From: an uncultured Flavobacteriales bacterium
GTDB taxonomy: Bacteria; Bacteroidota; Bacteroidia; Flavobacteriales_G; Salibacteraceae
Assembly: GCA_937899835.1 (NCBI GenBank)
Contig: CALCCE010000286.1
Span: 1 to 50,405 of the forward strand
DNA: 50,405 nt
Direction of reading: 5' to 3'
The notes below the pieces were generated by a model that worked only from the letters and a program-made list of their open reading frames with translations, searched no databases and was not told the origin of the DNA. Made by a program: the position numbers and the translations under genes. Below, piece after piece: positions 44,462-50,405 of this stretch (position 1 is its first letter; each line of letters opens with the position of its first letter).

Positions 44462-45373
44462 ATGTCCATTTCTGTTCAAAAGGTTACCAAGCTCTACGGC
44501 GAACAACGCGCTCTAAACGATGTGAGCTTTGATATTCAACCCGGTGAAATTGTCGGATTTTTGGGCCCCAACGGTGCCGGCAAATCTACGATGATGAAGA
44601 TCATCACTTGCTACTTGCCACAGTCCATGGGCAAAGTGTCGGTATGTGGTTTTGATGTTGGTGAGAAAAGTATGCGGGTGCGCGAAAAAGTCGGCTACCT
44701 GCCGGAGCACAATCCGCTTTACCTTGAAATGTACGTGAAAGAATACCTCGCGTTTATTGCCGGATTGCATGGGATCAGCAAACCGAAGCGAAAGGTGGAA
44801 GAAATGATAGCGTTGGTGGGTTTAACGGTAGAGCAACGCAAACCCATTCGAGCGCTTTCCAAAGGTTACCGGCAGCGGGTAGGCCTGGCTCAGGCCATGA
44901 TTCACGACCCCGATGTGCTCATTTTAGATGAGCCTACCACAGGCCTGGACCCCAACCAAATTGAAGAAATTCGCAGCCTGATTAAAAACCTTGGTGAACA
45001 AAAAACCGTGATGATGTCTACCCACATCATGCAAGAAGTAGAAGCCATTTGTGATCGGGTGATGATCATCAACAAGGGCAGCATTGTGGCCGATGATTCT
45101 GCAGCCAACCTTCGACAAATGCGGAAACAGAGCCAAACGGTTGAAGTAGAATTCGACGGAAAAATTGCCGCTTCAGAGTTGCGCAAAATCAAAGGGGTAC
45201 GGCAGGTAGAGCCACTCGAAGGCCAGCGTTGGCTGGTTCGGGCTGATACTGAAGGTGACATTAGGGCTACCTTGTTTCAATTTGCGGTGAATTCAAACCG
45301 ATCGGTATTGACCCTGAAAGTTGCTGAACAACGTCTGGAAGATGTTTTCAGGGAACTGACCACCAACGAATAA
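44462..45373 (+). CDS. gldA: Gliding-motility-associated ABC transporter ATP-binding protein GldA
   Basis: The 303-residue ABC ATPase has Walker A GPNGAGKST (near 36), a Q-loop region VGYLPEHNPLYLEMYVKEYL, the signature LSKGYRQRVGLAQAM (typical of GldA instead of LSGGQ), Walker B VLILDEPTTGLDP and a C-terminal GldA-like tail. With GldF and GldG it forms an ABC complex required for gliding in Flavobacterium. gldF and gldG are not next to it here, so the assignment rests on sequence pattern. A possible promoter is TTG 44415-44417 and TAATTTCG 44436-44443. metK follows about 100 bases later. Confidence 0.87.
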   Translation: MSISVQKVTKLYGEQRALNDVSFDIQPGEIVGFLGPNGAGKSTMMKIITCYLPQSMGKVSVCGFDVGEKSMRVREKVGYLPEHNPLYLEMYVKEYLAFIAGLHGISKPKRKVEEMIALVGLTVEQRKPIRALSKGYRQRVGLAQAMIHDPDVLILDEPTTGLDPNQIEEIRSLIKNLGEQKTVMMSTHIMQEVEAICDRVMIINKGSIVADDSAANLRQMRKQSQTVEVEFDGKIAASELRKIKGVRQVEPLEGQRWLVRADTEGDIRATLFQFAVNSNRSVLTLKVAEQRLEDVFRELTTNE

Positions 45374-45478
45374 AAGGAAGCTAAAGCCTGTCATGACTTT
45401 GGGGATTTGTGCCTGGTAAATACCATTCGGTTTCTGCCTAAATGCCTAATTTAGCGTCCCTAAATCAAATCCTAATAC

Positions 45479-46735
45479 ATGCCGTACTTGTTTACCTCCG
45501 AGTCTGTTTCGGAAGGTCATCCGGATAAAGTGGCCGATCAAATTTCGGACGCACTGATTGATAATTTTCTTGCATTTGATGCAAATTCGAAAGTGGCTTG
45601 TGAAACCCTGGTAACCACCGGACAGGTGGTACTGGCAGGTGAAGTAAAGTCCAATACCTACTTGGATGTCCAAAAGATTGCCCGGGACGTCATCAACCGC
45701 ATTGGTTACACCAAAAGCGAATACATGTTCGACGGCAATTCTTGTGGTGTTTTCTCAGCTATTCACGAACAGTCAGACGATATCAACCGAGGTGTAGACC
45801 GCGCAACCCCCGAAGAGCAGGGTGCTGGTGACCAGGGGATGATGTTTGGCTATGCCAGCCGGGAAACGGAAAGTTACATGCCTCTTTCCCTGGATCTTGC
45901 GCATAAAATTCTTGTTGAATTGGCGGATATTCGTCGTGAAAATAATGCCATCACCTATTTGCGACCTGATTCTAAGTCGCAGGTAACCATCGAGTATTCC
46001 GACGACAATCAACCACAACGCATTGATGCCATTGTGGTTTCTACCCAGCACGATCCCTTTTTGGAAGACGATGATGCCATGTTGGCCAAAATCAAATCCG
46101 ACATTATCGAAATCCTGATCCCTCGGGTGAAGGCAAAGTGCAGCCCTGAGGTGCAAGCATTGTTTACCGATCACATTACCTATCACATCAATCCAACTGG
46201 GAAATTTGTCATTGGTGGGCCTCATGGAGATACTGGCCTCACTGGTCGTAAGATCATTGTAGATACTTATGGAGGCAAAGGAGCCCATGGTGGTGGCGCC
46301 TTTAGCGGAAAAGATCCCAGCAAGGTAGACCGCAGTGCCGCTTATGCTACCCGCCACATTGCCAAAAACCTGGTTGCCGCAGGAGTGTGTGATGAAATTC
46401 TTGTTCAGGTTTCTTATGCCATTGGAGTGGTAGAGCCCATGGGCATTTTCGTTGATACCTACGGTACTTCCAAGGTAGACCTGAGTGATGGAGCCATTGC
46501 TGCCAAAGTGAGCGAGGTATTCGATATGCGCCCTTCAGCCATTGAAAGTCGCCTCAAATTGCGCACGCCTATTTATCAGGAAACTGCCGCTTACGGACAC
46601 ATGGGGCGTTCCCCAGAAATCAAAACGATGACCTTCACTGCGCCTAATGGCGATACTGTGACCCATGAGGTAGAAACCTTCACCTGGGAAAAAACAGATT
46701 ACGTTGATCGAGTAAAGACCGCATTTGGTTTGTAA
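45479..46735 (+). CDS. metK: S-adenosylmethionine synthetase
   Basis: The 418-residue enzyme makes S-adenosylmethionine from methionine and ATP. Signatures are [18 protein letters not shown] at 6-23, [12 protein letters not shown] near 117, and [19 protein letters not shown] near 266, the phosphate- and metal-binding parts. It supplies the methyl cycle in which AhcY also works. I found no SAM riboswitch in the 105 bases upstream. A terminator follows. Confidence 0.99.
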   Translation: MPYLFTSESVSEGHPDKVADQISDALIDNFLAFDANSKVACETLVTTGQVVLAGEVKSNTYLDVQKIARDVINRIGYTKSEYMFDGNSCGVFSAIHEQSDDINRGVDRATPEEQGAGDQGMMFGYASRETESYMPLSLDLAHKILVELADIRRENNAITYLRPDSKSQVTIEYSDDNQPQRIDAIVVSTQHDPFLEDDDAMLAKIKSDIIEILIPRVKAKCSPEVQALFTDHITYHINPTGKFVIGGPHGDTGLTGRKIIVDTYGGKGAHGGGAFSGKDPSKVDRSAAYATRHIAKNLVAAGVCDEILVQVSYAIGVVEPMGIFVDTYGTSKVDLSDGAIAAKVSEVFDMRPSAIESRLKLRTPIYQETAAYGHMGRSPEIKTMTFTAPNGDTVTHEVETFTWEKTDYVDRVKTAFGL

Positions 46736-46760
46736 TACTTGATTGCACACATCAGCTTAA

Positions 46761-46790
46761 AAGCCAATCCGATTCGGGTTGGCTTTTTTT
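46761..46790 (+). terminator. Terminator after metK
   Basis: AAGCCAATCCG (46761-46771) pairs with CGGGTTGGCTT (46775-46785) with one G-T pair, 3-base loop, followed by a T-run to 46790. Confidence 0.88.
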
Positions 46791-46836
46791 ATGGATTTCG
46801 GCCTAAATTAGAAGCAATCAAGTACACCACTCAAGC

Positions 46837-48003
46837 ATGGAAAAAGACCTCTCCCACATTCTAAATCACCTGGGCGAAGACCGTGAGTTGTATTTCAACT
46901 CGGTGAGTCCGCCATTGATGCAATCCAGTAACTTTCATTTTCCTACTGTGGCCGACATGCGAGCGGCCTGGCCCAGGGAATTTGATGCCCCGCTTTATTC
47001 ACGAGGGGTGAATCCTACGGTCAGCATCTTGCGCAAAAAGCTGGCGGCTTTGGAAGGCGCTGAAGACGCCTTGGTTTTTTCCAGTGGCAGCGGAGCGATT
47101 GCCGCTGCGGTCATGTCGCAGGTAAAAGCAGGCGACCACTTGATATGTGTGCAAAAGCCTTACAGTTGGACTGGAAAGTTGATTGAAAACACCTTATCCC
47201 AATATGGTATTACCTACAGCATGGTGGACGGTACTGCTTTGTCGGCCATCGAGGAAGCCATCTGCGCAAACACCAAACTGATCCTACTCGAAAGTCCTCT
47301 GAGCATGACATTTGAGCTGCAGGACTTGCGTGGGGTAGCAGCAATAGCTCAAAAAAGGGGAATTACCACCATTGTTGACAATAGCTATTCCACACCGCTC
47401 TATCAGCGACCGTTGGAAATGGGCATTGATTTGGTGATCCATTCAGCATCTAAATACCTGAACGGACATAGTGATTTGGTGGCGGGTGTCATTGCTGGTC
47501 CTAAGCACCTGGTGCGGTCCATTATGAAAACCGAATTCATGACTTTCGGTGCCTGTATCGCACCCAATGATGCCTGGTTGATCTTGCGCGGCTTGCGAAC
47601 ACTCCCGGTGCGCATGGAACGCATTTCGAAAAACGGGGTAGCCATTGCCCAATTTTTGAATGATCACCCCAGAGTAGAGCGCGTCAGTTATCCGATGTCG
47701 CCATCACACCAACAACACGCATTGGCTTTGCGCCAAATGACGGGGGCTGGTGGATTGATGGGCTTGTGGCTCAAAGCGGAAACCATCCAGGAAGTAGAAC
47801 GGTTTTGCGATGCTTTGACGCGCTTCCTCATTGCGGTGTCCTGGGGTGGCCACGAAAGCCTCATTTGGCCAGTCTGTGCGTGGTACGAAGACGAACAAAA
47901 CGGCAGCTCCCACTATCCGTGGAACCTCATTCGGGTTTCGATTGGTTTAGAAGATAGCGAAGCATTGGTGGAAGACCTAAGCCAAGCTTTGGATAGCATG
48001 TAA
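46837..48003 (+). CDS. PLP-dependent trans-sulfuration-family enzyme (Cys/Met metabolism)
   Basis: The 388-residue protein is in the cystathionine gamma-synthase/lyase family. PLP is bound by K206 in HSASKYLNGHSD, D181 (IVDNSYSTPL) contacts the ring nitrogen, and YSRGVNPTVSILRKKLAALEG (54-74) includes the phosphate-contacting Tyr and Arg of the neighbouring subunit. SSGSGAIAA near 82 is the cofactor-phosphate loop. It could be cystathionine gamma-synthase, gamma- or beta-lyase, methionine gamma-lyase or an O-acyl sulfhydrylase; eye inspection does not settle this. Neighbouring metK suggests methionine metabolism but the terminator between them argues for separate transcripts. Confidence 0.9.
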   Translation: MEKDLSHILNHLGEDRELYFNSVSPPLMQSSNFHFPTVADMRAAWPREFDAPLYSRGVNPTVSILRKKLAALEGAEDALVFSSGSGAIAAAVMSQVKAGDHLICVQKPYSWTGKLIENTLSQYGITYSMVDGTALSAIEEAICANTKLILLESPLSMTFELQDLRGVAAIAQKRGITTIVDNSYSTPLYQRPLEMGIDLVIHSASKYLNGHSDLVAGVIAGPKHLVRSIMKTEFMTFGACIAPNDAWLILRGLRTLPVRMERISKNGVAIAQFLNDHPRVERVSYPMSPSHQQHALALRQMTGAGGLMGLWLKAETIQEVERFCDALTRFLIAVSWGGHESLIWPVCAWYEDEQNGSSHYPWNLIRVSIGLEDSEALVEDLSQALDSM

Positions 48004-48005
48004 GC

Positions 48006-49313
48006 CTACTTTTGCCTGAAGAAAATCGAGATGGGAACCCCTTCGAAATCAAAAAGCTCGCGCAGCTTATTTTCCATAAATCGCCGGTAGCTCTCCTTTA
48101 CCTGGGTAGGGTGATTGCAAAAGAAGGCAAACGATGGAGCGTGCGTAGGCAACTGGGTAATGAATTTGATTTTGATGTAGCGACCGCGCGTAGAAGGAGG
48201 AGGGGTGCGTTGGATGATGGGCAACAACTTCTCGTTGAGCTCTGAAGTCTTTATTTTCTTGGTGCGGTTGTGGTAAACCTTGACGGCCAGTTCAAGAGCT
48301 TTGTAGATCCGTTGCTTGTTTAAGACTGAAACAAAAAGGACTGGAACATCGGAAAAAGGGGCAATTTTTTCGCGAATCTGTTCTTCAAACCGCTTGGTCG
48401 TATGGTTGTCTTTTTCAATCAGGTCCCACTTGTTGACCAGAATAACCACCCCTTTTTTGTTCCGGTCGATGAGGTGAAAGATGTTGACATCCTGTGCAGC
48501 AAAACCCGCTTCCGCATCTACCATGAGCAGACATACATCAGCCGTTTCAATGGAACGAATGGCCCGCAGTACCGAATAAAACTCCAGATCTTCATTGACC
48601 TTGGCCTTTTTGCGCACTCCTGCAGTATCCACGAGATTGAAGTCAAAACCAAAAGCCTTGTAGCGAGTGTCAACCGCATCTCGGGTAGTGCCGGCAATGT
48701 TGGTTACAATGTTGCGATCTTGTCCGATCAATGCATTAATGAGGGAAGATTTACCGGCGTTTGGCCGGCCCACTACCGCTAATCGAGGTAATTCGGAGAG
48801 GTCTTCCGCTTCTACGTCTTCTTTGAGGTGTTGCACCACCTCATCCAGCAGTTCTCCGGTACCAGCACCGTTGATGCTGGAAATGGAATAAATCTCGCCC
48901 ATGCCCAAACTGTAAAACTCCATGGAATCCAGTTGGCGGGCATTGTTATCAACCTTGTTCACCACCACAAATACCTTGGTCGGGTTTCGGCGAAGCACCT
49001 CCGCCACTGCCTCATCCAGGTCGGTGATGCCACTTTCCACATCTACCACAAACAGCACAATCGTGGCTTCTTCCAACGCAATTTCCACCTGTTTGCGGAT
49101 TTCACCTTCGAACACATCGTCCGAACCGGAGACGTAACCTCCTGTATCGATCACGGTAAATTCGCGGCCTCCCCATTCGGTTCGGCCATAGTGCCGGTCG
49201 CGGGTTACTCCGCTGTGTTCATCCACAATGGCATTTCTACCGCCAATCAAACGGTTGAAAAGGGTCGATTTGCCCACATTGGGACGACCTACGATGGCTA
49301 CAAGATTGGACAT
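48006..49313 (-). CDS. der: Ribosome biogenesis GTPase Der (EngA)
   Basis: The 435-residue protein has two tandem GTPase domains, GRPNVGKST at 8-16 and GRPNAGKSS near 181, each with DT(A/G)G and NKxD motifs (VNKVDN, VNKWDL), and a C-terminal KH-like domain. It acts in 50S ribosome subunit assembly. It is 63 bases after era on the same strand, a common pairing. Its stop lies 2 bases from the convergent PLP-enzyme stop. Confidence 0.98.
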   Translation of the reverse strand: MSNLVAIVGRPNVGKSTLFNRLIGGRNAIVDEHSGVTRDRHYGRTEWGGREFTVIDTGGYVSGSDDVFEGEIRKQVEIALEEATIVLFVVDVESGITDLDEAVAEVLRRNPTKVFVVVNKVDNNARQLDSMEFYSLGMGEIYSISSINGAGTGELLDEVVQHLKEDVEAEDLSELPRLAVVGRPNAGKSSLINALIGQDRNIVTNIAGTTRDAVDTRYKAFGFDFNLVDTAGVRKKAKVNEDLEFYSVLRAIRSIETADVCLLMVDAEAGFAAQDVNIFHLIDRNKKGVVILVNKWDLIEKDNHTTKRFEEQIREKIAPFSDVPVLFVSVLNKQRIYKALELAVKVYHNRTKKIKTSELNEKLLPIIQRTPPPSTRGRYIKIKFITQLPTHAPSFAFFCNHPTQVKESYRRFMENKLRELFDFEGVPISIFFRQK

Positions 49314-49376
49314 AGAGCTGCTGGTTTGAACCCGCGAAATTACTGCTTTGCCCTAAGAAGACCTAACCTTTAGAAT

Positions 49377-50276
49377 TTAGTGGAAATAGCCGAAGCGTTT
49401 GAGTTGGCGTTCGTTTTCCCGCCAGTCTTTGCTCACTTTTACATGGAGGTCTAAAAACACCTTCTTGCCTACAAATGCTTCGATTTCTTTGCGGGCTTCG
49501 GTTCCGGTTTTTTTGAGCATACTTCCTTTGTGGCCGATTAAAATGCCTTTCTGCGAATTGCGGGCGACATGTATTTCGGCCCGAATGCGGTCCAGTTTTT
49601 CGCCCTCTTCGTAGGCTTCGATCACTACTTCACAAGAGTAGGGCACCTCTTTTTGGTAGTTGAGGAAGATTTTTTCGCGTATGATTTCAGAAACAAAAAA
49701 CCGCAACGGTCGATCGGTGAGTTCTTCTTTAGAAAAATAGGGGGGAGAAGGCGGAAGCATGCGCAGGATGGCCTTGATCACCTGCTCTGTGTTCACCTTG
49801 CCCAAGGCCGAAACCGGTAAGATGGTGGCTTCAGGAAACTGTCCATGCCAAAAATCTACCTTTTCTTCCAGGATTTCCTGGTTTCCCAAATCTATTTTGT
49901 TGATCACCAACACCACGGGTGTGTCGCTCTTTTGAATGCGCTTCAATACGGCTTCATTGCGAAAGCCCTGCTCGCCCAATTCTACCACGAGCAGCAACAC
50001 GTCTGCATCATTGAGGGCAGTGTGCACAAATTGCATCATGCCTTCGTGCATCTTGTAGGCCGGTTCAAGAATACCAGGAGTATCCGAATAGACGATTTGA
50101 AAGTCTTCGCCATTCACAATGCCGTGAATGCGGTGGCGCGTAGTCTGTGCCTTTGAAGTGATGATAGACAAACGCTCCCCAACCAGGGCGTTCATTAAGG
50201 TCGATTTTCCCACGTTGGGGTTACCGATGATGTTGACAAATCCAGCCCTGTGCTGTGTTTCGGGTTTTTCTTCCAT
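49377..50276 (-). CDS. era: GTPase Era
   Basis: The 299-residue protein has a GTPase domain (GNPNVGKST near 17, DTPGI near 61, NKIDL near 126) and a C-terminal KH domain with GHKGSMLKKTGTEAR near 250 that binds the 3' end of 16S rRNA. It checks 30S maturation and links it to cell-cycle progress. It heads the era-der pair. Confidence 0.98.
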   Translation of the reverse strand: MEEKPETQHRAGFVNIIGNPNVGKSTLMNALVGERLSIITSKAQTTRHRIHGIVNGEDFQIVYSDTPGILEPAYKMHEGMMQFVHTALNDADVLLLVVELGEQGFRNEAVLKRIQKSDTPVVLVINKIDLGNQEILEEKVDFWHGQFPEATILPVSALGKVNTEQVIKAILRMLPPSPPYFSKEELTDRPLRFFVSEIIREKIFLNYQKEVPYSCEVVIEAYEEGEKLDRIRAEIHVARNSQKGILIGHKGSMLKKTGTEARKEIEAFVGKKVFLDLHVKVSKDWRENERQLKRFGYFH

Positions 50277-50280
50277 GCGC

Positions 50281-50312
50281 TTGCAAAGAAACCAAAATTT
50301 ATTGTAGATTTG
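50281..50312 (+). promoter_or_regulatory. Promoter of the initiator tRNA gene
   Basis: TTG (50281-50283), 21 bases, then TAGATTTG (50305-50312) matches the Bacteroidota consensus and lies 10 bases before the tRNA 5' end. Confidence 0.7.
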
Positions 50313-50322
50313 CCGTCCACAT

Positions 50323-50395
<73 letters not shown>

Positions 50396-50405
50396 CTAAG
50401 AAGAA

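Noticed and set aside
45374-45478. Possible SAM riboswitch in front of metK
   Set aside because: No conserved aptamer elements could be placed in the 105 bases.
45773-46357. 194-residue frame opposite metK
   Set aside because: Antisense to conserved metK sequence; no independent support.
46805-46814. Shared CTAAATTAG/CTAATTTAG motif before the PLP enzyme gene and metK (about 45446)
   Set aside because: The two AT-rich palindromes are probably degenerate -7 boxes; two copies are too few to claim an operator.
48828-49373. 181-residue frame opposite der
   Set aside because: Shadow of the Der GTPase gene; no recognisable protein.

Overview
The window looks like a chromosomal segment of a Bacteroidota bacterium, probably a Saprospirales-type marine or sludge lineage (the phylum call is solid, the order is a guess). 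The phylum is supported by TAnnTTTG -7 promoter boxes, few Shine-Dalgarno sequences, a type IX secretion (T9SS) sorting tail, a PorV/PorQ-family protein, gldA, TonB receptors with carboxypeptidase-regulatory-like N-termini, a short F1 epsilon subunit encoded beside F1 beta alone, and tRNAs without encoded CCA. No insertion sequence, prophage, CRISPR array or rRNA was seen. Gene density is high, and several operons use 4-base ATGA stop/start overlaps.

Layout. 1-564: 5' part of an exported DUF7948-type protein running off the left edge. 1066-3237: a MauG/MbnH-like di-heme peroxidase and an MbnP-like protein with a T9SS tail, probably a copper-linked pair. 3593-7120: tRNA-Leu(TAG), tig, clpP, clpX on the minus strand. 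7281-9976: flavin reductase, a DUF3127 protein with an SSB-like acidic tip, and an AtoE-type transporter. 9973-13405: a coupled minus-strand set of UPF0104 membrane protein, GT2 glycosyltransferase and OppC-like permease. 13428-14863: ruvC, a HIT protein and greA. 14972-24191: a probable surface module of TonB receptor, 1424-residue exported protein and PorV/PorQ-like barrel. 24479-26577: a LytTR regulator, two small hypothetical proteins and a Rieske-like lipoprotein. 26653-29514: ahcY, a phosphopantetheinyl transferase and a GGGPS-family prenyltransferase.

29686-34347 is a thiamine locus: a ThiE-like protein, a TPP riboswitch driving a TonB receptor, a NadR-like P-loop kinase, a PnuC/PnuT-type transporter and a single-domain YkoF-like protein. 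This set reads as outer-membrane uptake, inner-membrane passage and intracellular trapping by phosphorylation, although the substrate and kinase roles are inferred. 34435-36554: a single-domain response regulator, a leucine-rich-repeat protein and ribF. 36754-38510: atpD-atpC. 38610-42547: a TMTC-like membrane TPR protein, a GT9 glycosyltransferase and an alpha/beta hydrolase. 42550-44255: rsgA-dtd-mazG-like. 44462-48003: gldA, metK and a PLP trans-sulfuration-family enzyme. 48006-50276: era and der. 50323-50395: initiator tRNA.

The best leads are the thiamine locus with its NadR-like kinase, the secreted MbnP/MbnH pair, the TonB/giant protein/PorV-like module, the bacterial TMTC-like protein, and the DUF3127 protein ending like SSB. 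Most are unusual combinations of known families rather than clearly new systems.
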